The notes beneath the pieces were generated by a model. That model was not told the origin of the DNA and made no database searches. It saw only the letters and a list, made by a program, of their open reading frames with translations. The translations under genes were made by a program, and so were the position numbers. From Onthophagus taurus (lineage: Eukaryota; Arthropoda; Insecta; Coleoptera; Scarabaeidae): 64,000 nucleotides of DNA. This document shows positions 1 to 11,539 of this stretch, in pieces. The first letter of the stretch is position 1. Each line of letters opens with the position of its first letter. The stretch lies in contig NC_091966.1 in the NCBI RefSeq assembly GCF_036711975.1, positions 32,743,501-32,807,500 of the forward strand, read 5' to 3'.

Positions 1-980
1 GGGTTGGGACGATTTGGGTTAAATTGGCGTTCTTTAAAGATGGGTTATTTTGAAGTTGGGTTGATTTGTAATTTAATTATCTTGTGATTCAGTTGGTGTG
101 GAGTTTGATTGGTTTAGTTAGTGATACTTGAGAATAGTGTATAGTAATTGAGAATAGAGAATGAGGTGAATAGCTGGTCAAAGTGGCTTTGGAAAGAATT
201 AATCTTGTCTTGTCCTTGCTTACCAGACTTGGGAACAAAATGATCACTTTTGCTATCGTCTCAATCTATATAATAGCTGCAAGCATTGTAACAGAGTTCC
301 AGTATCATTTTATTCACTGCTTCTCGCAGATCAATTTATCTAGCAAAAAATTTTCTAGTACTTGTACATCATTGTTATCTCTTCTTGAAATATAATCATT
401 TATCGTGCTTATTTAAAAATATTAGTTATTGTTGTTCAAACTTCTTTAATTAAATAAATAATACTGCTTGATGAAAAAACTTCAAAAAGTAGCTCATGAG
501 CGAAGAAAGAAATTGAACAAATAGCACTTATTTAAACCGTCGAAAACAGATTCCAATTTAGAGTAGTGATGATGACGATTCTATTTGAAGATTGTGGTGA
601 AGAACGCGAAGACAGAATAATCGAGGAGAATCTAGAAACTCTGTAAATAATAAAAGTAAACTTAGAGAGAGAAATAATATTTTATATCTTTTCCAAAACT
701 TATTTTATTACAATTTTCCAAGAAATGCGATTTGCAAAAACCAAATAAAAATGTCAACAAAATTACTCATCAAATATGGAACTCATCAGAAAATTCCAAG
801 AAAATATCCATTAACATAACACTTATCACCTTCGAAATGTCTTAACTAAAACTCTCCAATTCAATTATATTTAAGTTAATAAAAGTGATACTTATAGTTT
901 TGTTATCCAACCAATTAAAAACCATCCAAACTCCGGAGTGGTTTTATTATGCGTTGTCCCTACGGAGGTATGGTACAACG
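1..980. other. Upstream region of ZIP gene A, no gene recognised
   Basis: AT-rich sequence. The first 30 bases hold GGGTT/TTGGG-type pentamers like those seen again near 5.9, 10.4 and 59.9 kb. A 70-codon reading frame at 183-395 has no recognisable family and is probably chance or transposon-derived. No splice-supported exon was found. Confidence 0.4.
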
Positions 981-1072
981 TATATAAAAGAATACCATTC
1001 CCTCTCCACTTCATTTATGTATGGAGTCTCGCACCTTTACAGGTGTCTCGTTCATTGTAACTCCGACAATCG
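981..1072 (+). promoter_or_regulatory. Candidate TATA promoter and non-coding first exon of ZIP gene A
   Basis: A TATATAAAAG box at 981-990 is followed about 25-30 bases later by a TTCATT-type start region near 1006-1012, and then by a possible donor (CG|GTAAAC) at 1073. The coding exon of ZIP gene A is preceded by a good acceptor (TATTTTTAG at 1782-1790), so a 5' UTR exon must exist upstream. This is the best candidate seen. It is inferred from motifs only and needs transcript support. Confidence 0.35.
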
Positions 1073-1793
1073 GTAAACTGGGAACTATTTAGCTTCCACT
1101 TAATCTTGAAATAAAAAATTTTAAAAAAAAATAATTATCTCAAAAGTGAGTTTTGTGAGTGGACATAATTTTTTTTTACTTCCGATAAAAATCAGTAAGT
1201 ACTTAATAACGTTTTCGAATCGATACATTGTTTCAAATTAATCATAAATTGAATTTTTTAAATAACTGTTTAATTAATGTCGCAATAATTTAAGTAACAA
1301 TTTTATTAAATTTCCAAAAAAAATCTTTAGTTAAATATTTTCGATTTAAAACCCGCTAGAACTGTTGCTTTTTTACATTAACACAATTTAAGGTGAAGTT
1401 GTTAATAAAAAGGTTGATCACAAATAAATACATAACAATAAAATTTGTTGATGTATTTTGGCGAATAATAGAAAACGACATTCACCTTTGCTAATTTATA
1501 TTTATACATATTTATACACATTTTCATTAACAATGAACTTTTAGACGTCATTGACCATAGAAAATAACTCGATAATTGTTACATCAAAAATTAATTCTAT
1601 CAAGAATCAAGATTATTAAAGTTGCAACATTTTCATAGGAAAGATAAGAATCCTTAATCCTTAAAATCTATATTTCTAAATCAAAGTACAAAAAAACTTT
1701 ACGTTGCTAACTTACACTAATCATTATTTACTTTTTTGATTTTAATGGTTCTCCAAAACTAAATATTGATTTAAAAACTCGTATTTTTAGACC

Positions 1794-4700
1794 ATGGCAA
1801 CAGCAATTGAAAAAGAATTGAAACATTTCCTTTTAAAAGCCGAACATATCCACGATGATGAAGAAAACGAATCTCCTGTAGTTGCAAAAGTGGTCGCAAT
1901 GATTGTTTTATTTATAGCATCTTTAACGTTAGGTCTTCTACCGATGCAACTATCCCGTTGGCTAAAATGGAAAAATAATCCTCAAAGCAACATTTACGTC
2001 AATTTACTTTTATGTTTTGGCGGAGGAGTTCTTCTTTGCACAACGTTCCTTCACTTACAACCTGAAGTTGGTGAAGGAATTTCCGAATTACAAGCAGCCG
2101 GAAGTTTACCCGAATTCCGTTTTCATTTCGCCGAAGTGTTAATGTTAATCGGTTTTTTCACAATGTATTTAGTTGAAGAGATGGTTCATACTTATTTGAA
2201 TGCTAAAAATAAAAAATGCGAAATGAGAGCGTTATCAAGGACTCATTCGATTAGAAGAGGAATTAAAAATGAATCAACAAGTTTATCTACAAGCGAATTA
2301 GTGAAAAAAATGGAAGAAGCTTCAAAAGAAGATCATCGTGATTTTACGCACGATCATAGCCACGTTGGACATAGTCATGTTATCATTGAAGATGGAGTTG
2401 TTAGAAGTATAAGAGGACTTTTAGTGGTACTAGCGTTGTCAATACATGAATTATTCGAAGGATTAGCTGTTGGTTTAGAATCATCACCTTCGTCAGTTTG
2501 GTATATGTTGGGCGCAGTTAGCGCCCACAAATTGGTGATCGCCTTCTGTATAGGAGTCGAATTAATCACCATTGACACAAAAAAAGCTTTAGCTGTGATA
2601 TATGTATTTACTTTCGCTATCGTTAGCCCACTGGGTATAGGAATAGGAATTCTGGTTAGTGATGGAGAAACGGCCGCTGTACCATCTGTGATATTGCAAG
2701 GTCTTGCATCTGGAACACTTCTCTATATTGTTTTCTTCGAAATAATCCAACGGGATAAATCTGGTGGACTGAAACAATTCTTTGCTATTTTAATTGGTTT
2801 TTGTGTCATGTTCACCTTAACTGTTTTAAGTAAGTAACTTTTTTTTATTATTTCTTTATTATTGATTATATTTTTGCTTTATGATTTTAAGATTTAACTT
2901 TAAGATTAACTTTTTTTTTTAATTTATCTGAGGAATGTAATCTTTAAAACAATTCAATCATTTTAAAATTCTTAATCTCAAAAAGTAAAAGTAATTAATT
3001 AAACTTTCTTTATTTCAATGGAAGATATATTATGAATGGTAGGAAAATAATTTAAAAATCGAAAATAAAGAGTAGCATTTTATCTCATCGGATTTCGTTC
3101 TTGAGATATTCCACTTTAAATTCATAAATGTGGATGTTTTTTGTTAAAACTAAGATTTTCAATGCTAATATCTCAATAACAAAGATTGATACGAAAAAAT
3201 GTTAATCTTCTTTTTCGATTTAAAAATCATTTTTCTACATAAACCACTATAAGTTCTTTCTTTTGAGATGATTGATAATAAGCTGCATCCGAAAAAGCGA
3301 ATAAAAACGTTAGCTTTACGAGGATAACTTTTATTTATTCATCTCCTAATTAATTGAGATGATTTATTCTGTATTTTTAAGCTCTTTTTCTGGTACAAAA
3401 ATGAATTTAAAATCGAAAATAAAGAGTGGGTTTTTGCATTGTTCGCTTTGGTTTTTGAGATATTCGCTTTTAAATCCATCAATGTTGGCATTTCGTGTAA
3501 AAATTAAGGTAATCAATGCAAATATCTCAAAAACGAAGATTGATACGAAAAAATATTATTCTTCTTTTTCGATTTAAAAATCATTTATCTATGCGACCAA
3601 CTAAACCATTTCTCTTTAAAGATGATTGATAAGAAACACCATCCGAAAAAGCGAATAAAAATATTGACTTTACGAGGTTAACTTTCTTTATTCATTTTCT
3701 AATTCGTTGAGATGATTTTTTCAGAACCTTTAAAACTTTTTTCTGGTAGACTAATAATGTTAAAATCGAAAATAATCAGTAATTCTTTATCCCATCGGCT
3801 TTCATTCTTAAGATATTCGGTTTGAAATCAAAGTTACAAACAAATCCTTAGTTACAGCTACTTGAATGTTACAATTAAAAATGAATCAATTTTATTCCCC
3901 ATTATTGATTTTTGCATCATAGAATTAGAAAATCGTTTGTGGTATTCTACACACGCAGCAAATTTCAGAACTCTAAATAAAGATTTAATCGATACGTTCT
4001 GCTTGAGTTAACTTGTCAGATTTTGCCAACTTTAAATATTTGCAATTCAGTATTTATAGAATGTATTGGACAACGTTTTAGATCATTTCACTCATAGTTA
4101 TTGATTTTACTTTGGAATTTTTGGAAGTCGTTGATGGACTAAAACGAACGAAGTTTACTACTAACAAGCTGACTTAAATTCTAAGCAGACATTACCTAAT
4201 AGTAAGTAGATTAACGATTCCTAACGATCTTTTGGATATTTTGGCATCGAATATTTTTATTGATTTTGGACACTTTGTTCTGCCATATCGTAGTACATAG
4301 AATGAGTGAGTCCTCGCAATAGGATTAGAGTGCCATCTATTCGATGAGTTTAAAAATTTATTGCAACACTCCCACTTGTTTCACAGATTTTTTATGGTTT
4401 TCTAAAAATATCAACTATATTTTCATTGATGCATATCTGATATCTGTTACCAGATATCTGATATCAAAAACACCTTTCTTTTGTAGTTCTTTTTTATAAA
4501 ATTATATTTAATGTTATGCTTTGTTGTCGATATTTTCATTATTTATCAACAACACTATAAAGAATATCATATCTTTCTAACTAAAACATATTGATTAGAG
4601 AAACAACATTGGCTTGTGTGTCGCAACTACAAGCTAAATATTTGCTTAGACCCGACGCACAAACTCGCATGAACAATATCATGGACATGTGCAGAAGAAA

Positions 4701-7700
4701 ACATTATGCGCGGAAGGAATTATCATGGTCATTTATGATCGAAAACATCAGAAAGATTCCAAAATATGCTGTGCAAAAGATAATCATGAGGTGCAGAAAC
4801 AAAAAATCACTTGTATGATGTCTTGGTTCAACATGATTCATAAAGTACCACACTAAATTTGGTCTCACAAAAACTATAATAAGCAAACTCCAAATAAACG
4901 GTACTTAATAGAACAACAAAAAGTATAAACATTACAATACTCTTTATAATACATTTCCATGAATTCCCTTTGTTCTGATTCTTTCACATTTCTAAAATAT
5001 ATCTCAATTTCAAAATTGTTTGAATTCAAAAATTGATATCCCAAAAATTTTTAGATATTTTCAATAGCTGCCTTTTTCATTTTAAAGATTCCGATTTTAT
5101 TTATAAAAGTTGATAATTTCATAATCTGCACCAGATTCGCCATCAGTCTTCTCTATTTATATTCTCTGATAGAGTGTTGTGGGAGTGATAAACAGATGTT
5201 TTATGGGATTGAATGATATTTTTTTGGCAACTTTAGTATAGAGGGGTTCGTTATAGTATAGAGGGACTCGTGTATTAGTTTTTAGCGCCGCATTTTCTGC
5301 ACTTCTTGATGATACTTAGATCCTCTTGGCGTGTCATGAAGGATAATTTTGAAGGATACGTATTTGACAGCACACTCACTTGATAATCCGCGACCTCTGA
5401 ATGCTAGGGATCTAAAGTGCTTGACCCAGTTACTCCCAGATATTTTCAAATTGATGTGAGAGAAATTATGGACGATTGGATCAGTATTTCTGAAGAAGAA
5501 GCATGATTTGAGACTAAAGGAACAAAAAGCTGAGTTTATAATGGGTTGACTTGTATACGCCATTTCTGAAACCAGACTTCCGTAGCAGTATAGATGTTCG
5601 TATCATGCGACACTAAGGTTGTGTCGTCGACGTAGAGTAATGCATGCGTGTCCAGGTTAAATACATATGCCTTATCGTTATATATGTTACAGTTAAAGCA
5701 TTCATTCCGTGAATGTACACATTGTCTACTCAATGCATACAATAATTTAATTTATCTAGTTAATGTATATATAAAATACGAAATGTAAACTTTTACTAGT
5801 TGATGTATACAATTGCTAATCACGCAAACTTAAAGCTTAAAGCACGTTTACTAGTATATTACATAACGAAATCCAACCCAACCCAACCCAACTCAACCCA
5901 ACCCACCTCAACCCAACCCAACCCAAAAAATGCTTACTACTATAGTTACTTACTTACTTACTACTTGCATCACATGGAATCCCGTCCATTTCAAAAATTA
6001 TACCGTAAATTTTCTTTGTTATAACTTTTACTAACATATGTTAGAAAATGCATACACTGCCTAGTTTATGTATGTACACATTCACTAGTAAATGTATACA
6101 CCCTATGACTGATAAATACTTTTACTAAAACGTTACGTTAATGCATAGTGTGTACATACATTAGCCAGTCAATGTTAATGATGATTATTATGAATGATGA
6201 TTAATGATGATTAATTGAAATGCACGCTTTACCTGTGACATATATATCATGGCAGAAGATGTTGTATAAAGAAGGTGAAATTGGAGATCTTTGTGGAAAG
6301 TTTTGTTATAGGGAGAAGCTGCGGGAGTAGAGGTTGTTCAGTTTTACGAGTAAAGAAGGTTTTGAAAAGAATTGTTTAATTAAGTTGTAGCTTGCTACGT
6401 TGGATAGAGGCAGGATTTCCAATCTTGTGGGAAATATTGGCTTGCTTAAGAAATCAATTTTTTACGACCTTTTTTAGTACGATCATTCAATAAATTTCGT
6501 TACTAAAATATATTTGTTGCAAAGTTGGGTTGAATTTAGGAAATCTTTATTAAATTATCGCATCATGGTATCTCAACTTGTTCCTAGGATACAATCTTTT
6601 GTCAATACACTAAGGGTTAATGCACTTATTTATTAAAAAGTCCCACATTGTTCATAAAGCCAATTTGTTAAATATGTTAATTGAAGTAATTCTGATTTGG
6701 GTTGTATTAAATATATTTTCGTAAACAACTCCACTACTTTTTATTGGGCACAATTTACATTTTTAATTTAATTTCTTTTTCATGTTATTGTTTTGAAAAA
6801 TACGATACGTTACATAACAAGTCTTATTTAGTATACCAAATTTTTTTTCTATTACTCATTGGAATGTTTTATTGACCATAAAAAAAAATTTAAATTTATA
6901 ACAAGGTCAAAATAAATTTAATTCATAATAAATTTCTATACTTATCAAGATGCAAAACACATTGTTTGGTGTGAACGAACTGTATCTCTCCGAGTCTGGC
7001 AAGAAATATCGCAAGACAAACAATCTTTGCGGCAGTTCGACCAACGCTAACTAAACTCCGCGCGGGCTTAAATTAACTAAACCGTCATCGTCTGATTGAA
7101 ATTTATGCTCAACCCAACGCTAAAAAGCGAGATTAACACATTAATGAATCGAATTAGGCACCTACTATTCATCGGGATGAACAATGGGTGCCATCAAATT
7201 AGGTTACCACCAGAGAACAAATTGCGAATTGCCCGTTTCCTTTTTAATACCCTTCAGAAATAATATTCTCTAAACTTACAGCACACGTGCTGTATTTCAC
7301 TTGTCTTTATTCCTCATTATCTCATCAAGGTTTCAAAATAAACATTGCATACGCACAAAACACGTTTAGAAACGACATCTTTTATTTATTTTTTTTGTTT
7401 CTTCAATATTTTACACATTTTTTTATTCCCAAAGAATTTATTGTAGATAGATTTTGATTACGTGTTTTGAAAATTAAATAAGCTCGGGTTATCGACTCAG
7501 ATTGTTGAAGTGGACTTGGTTATAATTTGAATAAAATTGGAGACGTCATTATAATCCTTTCTAAATTCCAAATGTATAGCGCAATACTTTAATACGGGAA
7601 AGAGATCGAGTCGTGTTCTATCTTGTGATGTCGCAAGATCTAAGAAATGCAACTTTATTTAGCCGAGTTCTAGGGAATTGAAAATTTTTCTTAAGGCTAT

Positions 7701-7959
7701 TTCTCGTTTTAAATGACTATCGATGAAACGTGTTGATGTAGTTGAAAGACACAGCACGTTGTTGGTTGAGTTGTTTTAACGTTCGAAAGTGCTTTAGAAA
7801 TTTTCTTTCTTTAATTCTATATGGTAATGGTACCTAATTTAGAAACTAATTGGGTGTTAAGGAAAAGAAAACTAATTTTCTATTTTTTTTATTCTAGCTG
7901 CTCACTCTCATAGTCACGGTGAACATGATCACCACGATCACGAAGACCATGTACATTAA
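1794..7959 (+). CDS. ZIP-family zinc transporter (ZIP1/2/3-like), gene A
   Basis: Coding exons 1794-2829 and 7898-7959; 365 residues. ZIP (SLC39) proteins carry zinc into the cytosol across the plasma or organelle membrane. About eight hydrophobic segments are visible: residues ~30-50, 68-86, 112-132, 207-228, 238-262, 266-288, 297-318 and 328-345. The metal-site signature of TM4 is present (HELFEG, H218 and E222), as is the TM5 His-Lys pair (H245, K246). The TM3-TM4 cytoplasmic loop has a His cluster (~186-195, HDHSHVGHSH). Exon 1 ends at a GTAAGT donor in phase 1. The second exon, after a 5068-bp intron and a TTCTAG acceptor, adds a tail with nine His in 20 residues. ATG 1794 has a good context (ACCATGG) just after an acceptor. 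A poly(A) signal lies at 8192. If the intron is read through, the protein stops two codons later without the tail. Paralogue: 19387-20975. Confidence 0.93.
3056..3830. repeat. Tandem repeat, ~354-bp unit, about 2.2 copies
   Basis: The same landmarks recur at a constant spacing. AAAATCGAAAATAA occurs near 3056, 3410 and 3763, TTGATACGAAAAAAT occurs twice, and CCGAAAAAGCGAATAAAAA occurs near 3290 and 3644. The period is 353-354 bp and the third copy is cut short near 3830. The repeat sits in the long intron of ZIP gene A. It has the length class of beetle satellite monomers, but I cannot assign it to a known satellite. Confidence 0.8.
3831..5280. other. Intron sequence of ZIP gene A, nothing firm
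   Basis: AT-rich intron. It holds an imperfect palindrome at about 4432-4466 built from ATATCTGATATCTG and its complement around a TTAC loop. A 75-codon reading frame at 4591-4818 is rich in Arg/Lys/Met and matches no family I know. Confidence 0.4.
5282..5660 (-). mobile_element. Jockey-like LINE fragment (reverse transcriptase)
   Basis: On the minus strand the translation contains the reverse-transcriptase catalytic box as LLYVDDTTLVSH (FADD-type motif). It is followed by a KWRIQVNP segment and, after stops, by KYLGVT. This is the order found in jockey-clade retrotransposons. Stops and frame changes show it is dead. It lies antisense in the ZIP gene A intron. Confidence 0.7.
5700..6185. repeat. 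Degenerate short repeat (CTAGTNAATGTATACA-like) around an AACCC microsatellite
   Basis: The motif ACTAGTNAATGTATACA and its variants recurs about six times between 5720 and 6175 at irregular spacing. In the middle, 5873-5930 is a run of AACCC pentamers with few interruptions. The ATG/ATT-rich simple repeat at 6175-6220 follows directly. Confidence 0.6.
6990..7260. other. CpG-richer intronic island, possible conserved non-coding element
   Basis: Within the AT-rich ZIP gene A intron this stretch is clearly richer in GC and CpG (for example CCGCGCGGGC at about 7057). It has no coherent reading frame on either strand. Such a contrast can mark an enhancer or an old insertion. Nothing in the sequence decides between them. 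Confidence 0.35.
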
Positions 7960-8191
7960 AGAAATGGAAATATGAGGTTTTTATGGAAAAGAAGAAAATG
8001 TTTTTCTACTGCAAGAAACTTGTTGAAAAAATGTTTTAAGATATTTTTGTTTTAAGTGTTCGTTAGCTTATTGTGATGTAATTATAAAAATTAATATATA
8101 AAAATTAAATACGTGATATAATAATGATGTAAATACTAAGTTTTAATAATATTTATCTTTATTCTAAGAGTTTTTGTTTTCTTATTTTGTA

Positions 8192-8197
8192 AATAAA
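8192..8197 (+). other. Poly(A) signal of ZIP gene A
   Basis: AATAAA 233 bases after the stop codon in the terminal exon, the first canonical signal in a plausible place. Confidence 0.6.
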
Positions 8198-8199
8198 AG

Positions 8200-10735
8200 T
8201 ATTTAAACTTAATTTCTTTCTATAATTTCTAAAATAATGAAAACTGCATCAACTTTTTAGTGAAAGAAAATTGTAAGCAATTTAAGCACTAATTAACATC
8301 ATCAAGATATACAAATAAAATAAATTAATTCAATTCATTTATGACTTTCTATATTTCACAAGATGATTTGAACGATTTGCAATGCTGAAAAGACACAATC
8401 TCTTCGGAGACAGGTGTTGTTGCGATTTTGTAAACCGTAAAGTAACAAAGAAACGTTGCTGCGCTCCAGTAACGCAATAAATGCATTAAAACCGACTCAT
8501 ATGTAGGTCAGTTACGTTAAACTCGGTTATACCGTTGTATTTTAAAAGTCATAATGACCCTCCTTAAAAAGGAATCCGTTTAAAAAACATTCGAATTGAA
8601 AAATAATAAAGACGTGAAAGAAACATTCAACAATATTTCTCTTTCAGCTCTGTATCCATACGCAATCCATTGTGAAGTTGGTTTATCTTTGGATTTGAAT
8701 TGAAATCGATTTCTGAGTGTAAAAGGGAAGCAAAGCGAATGTGTTATCAATGGGTTTTCGAAAACAATAGGAGAAAAGGATCTATTGTTTACATTTGACG
8801 TTATTGTGTTTTATTTCGGTATGGATATACGAAAATAGATCGATTTAACCAATTTTTTCTGTAATTGCAATCCTTTCAAAGTGATATTTTGTAATGATAT
8901 TTTCTATTTACCAATTCTCATTCAATGGAATCTGACACATATAAAAACTTTTAAACCTTATGTTTAAAAGCGCTAAGTCATCTTGAGGAATTTAATCCTT
9001 TTGGCCAGGTACCGTTTCTGTTTGGGGGAGGTGACCTTTCTCTTGTTATGCAAAAATTTACATAACTTAAAAAAATTCCATACTAAATTCAGGAATGAAT
9101 ATATTGAAATGTTGCCATTATACAATCGTAAAGTGTATCCAAATTCAGGATACACATCATTTTAAACATAACACGAAAGCGAGACAAAAAATTAAAGGTG
9201 CAATAATAAAGAAATTATATAAGGTAACTCAAAATTACCAAATGTTATTATATACGCGTAACAAGTTATTCATCGGAGAATTTAAGCCAAGATTTGAGAG
9301 TGCTCTAGAAAGAACGTATGTGAAGCTTGAATTGGTTGTAATTTTCGGAACAACCAAGTTCTGTTCATGCAGGATCTGTGGAGAAGAATTCCAACCTGAT
9401 AGAATCTTGTCATAACCAAAAATCCTAGTAGAGGATGATAACCAAATGAAGAGAGTGAAAGCGTTTAATGAAGCTTCTGTGTATGTTTTTGATTATTGTG
9501 GTGTAAGTGATTTTCGAAGGGGATCATATAACAAAGCAATATTCCAATTGAAGCGTGCTAGAGGTCTTATTCGAATCATCTGGAGCATGACGAGGCTGCT
9601 GTAGTTACTAGAACTAGAGAGTTAAAAGAAGTTAATATAAAATTCTAAGTTATAAACTACAAAAATTCAAATATTCATCCCTTCACTGCTGTGGTAATTC
9701 TGGAAGAGCCCTGATAGACAAGAAATACACTAGAAATCTCTAGTTCTAGAGAAAAAGATTCTATACTATGCGGCCTACTAGAAGCATCTAAAGCTTAAGT
9801 TAGAACTTTGTTTCTGGAAATAATACCTCAAATCTGGGGATGTCCATGTTCCACATAAATCCAAAAAGTGTTTGCATTAGACAACATTAATCGTTGTTTA
9901 TTATTAACTTCTAACTCAAAACATCAAATTTTCTAATATTTTATTATTTTGTTTATTACTTTGAAATAAATATCGATAAACTAGAGCTTTATAGAAGACA
10001 ATGTTTACAAAACTAAAATGTCAAAGCTTTGAAAGTAAATATTATTAATATCAAAGTTTTGCATACCTTAACACTTGAAACCAATGTAGAAGAGATTTTT
10101 GCAGGAAATATGTTCCACATAAATTCAATAAATGTTTGCCATAGACGATATTAATCTATTGTTGTTAATAAAATAAATTGTACGTTTACTGTTAAAGATC
10201 ACATCCATTCAAATACGCGGGAAGCATACAAAAGGTCATAGTCGAATTGTCATGTTTCTAACTATTCAAAATAAATTCGATGTTAACTATTGATAATTAG
10301 GTAAATTTAAAAATTCACCCCTTTGGCAAATTTGGAGATATTAATATGCAGATAGTAGAGTAGAGGAGCAACTCGAAGTATCTGTAGTAGTTCCTAGGTC
10401 TCTGGTTCTGGAGATAATAAATTAAAGTAAGTATATAATCAAACCCCAACCCAACCCAAATAATAAAAATCAAATATTATAATACAGTACCTGATACACG
10501 TGATATGGCAAAGGTATGGAGGAAAATCCACACAAACGAGCATGTGAGAATCCATCAAACACAAGACGAGTGAAGTCTAAAAAAGAGTCAGAAATATTAA
10601 GATTTGAAATAGAAAGAGAATAGCTGGAGAATAGCCCAGATCTTCAAAGCCATGTGAGAACCACAAAATGCTCAAAAATGTGTTGCACAAGACAATAGCC
10701 AACTGAATGATGCGAATTAATGATTATTCCAATTT
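8200..10735. other. Intergenic region between the ZIP genes; degenerate repeats, no gene
   Basis: A 106-codon frame at 9095-9415 contains a Cys-x2-Cys-type knuckle (FCSCRICGEEF) but matches no family I recognise and is followed by stops; it may be transposon debris. A block beginning TGTTCCACATAAAT at 9847 recurs at 10111 (264 bp apart). Related text (cct-tt-cac-tgctg-gg-caa pattern) appears near 9670, 10310 and 11610, so this is a degenerate dispersed repeat. A short AACCC run lies at 10443-10460. Confidence 0.45.
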
Positions 10736-10739
10736 ATAA

Positions 10740-11520
10740 ACAAGGTTCTCCAACAATTAAAGAGAGCATGCAGCAAAAGGGCTACATTCTGTCGCCTCTT
10801 CTATACAACATATACAGCGAATTTGTTAAGACGGAACGGGGGCGCCTTGGTTGTTAGGAATGAGTTTAGTAATTTGAAGTACGCAAATGACACGCTGATA
10901 ATCGCAGCAAGCGAGGAAGAACTAATGTAAATATGGCAAAGTTAAATGACCACAGCGCACTAGTATATATTAGGAATGTTGCGATCTATGAGGTACTTGA
11001 TCAATTCGTGTACCTAGGTGCTCTTATGACTAACCCCGGTGGTTAGCTTCCCATAACGAAAATTTGGAAACATCGAGCTATTACTAGAAATACCATGGTA
11101 TTAGTTGCTAAGTCATTAATATTTCCAATCGCTACCTACGCGTCAGAAATATAGACATTAAACTAGGAGGTCCGATTGAAGCTTTTCAGATGTGGATCTA
11201 CAGGCTTTTACTCGGTGTCTCATAGACGGAGAACAGAACGCGAACGAACTAAAGATAAAAAATGATCTTGTTGATCAAGCTGATTAATAGATCGTATCTT
11301 AGCTGTGCTGGACACCTTGCGAGGTAAACCAGACAGATGGAAAATCTTGTTATAGAGAGAAAAATAGAGGGGAAAAGAGCATGGGGAAGATCACCAATAA
11401 TATGGGCAGAGAGGTTGAGGGAACTGACTCGATACACCAGGCTATATCGATGGTGCAAAACCGAGAGGAATGGAGAAGAACCGTAGACACCTAATATCAC
11501 CAAAACCTTTTCACGGGTAC
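10740..11520 (+). mobile_element. Non-LTR retrotransposon remnant (RT and C-terminal part)
   Basis: Plus-strand translation in broken frames gives YILSPLLYNIYSEFV, then LKYANDTLIIAAS (the YADD box changed to YAND), then a C-terminal AGHLARQ segment and a WGRSPIIWAERLREL segment. These are in the order found in insect APE-type LINEs whose C-terminus carries the GRRR-W-LR motif. Many stops and frame changes show it is inactive. Confidence 0.75.
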
Positions 11521-11539
11521 AAAGACTGAGGAGGAGGAA

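Noticed and set aside
5873-5930. True telomere
   Set aside because: The run is short, interrupted and internal to a gene intron, so it is not a chromosome end.
5800-6024. Frame encoding repeated Thr-Gln-Pro-Asn
   Set aside because: Translation of the AACCC microsatellite.
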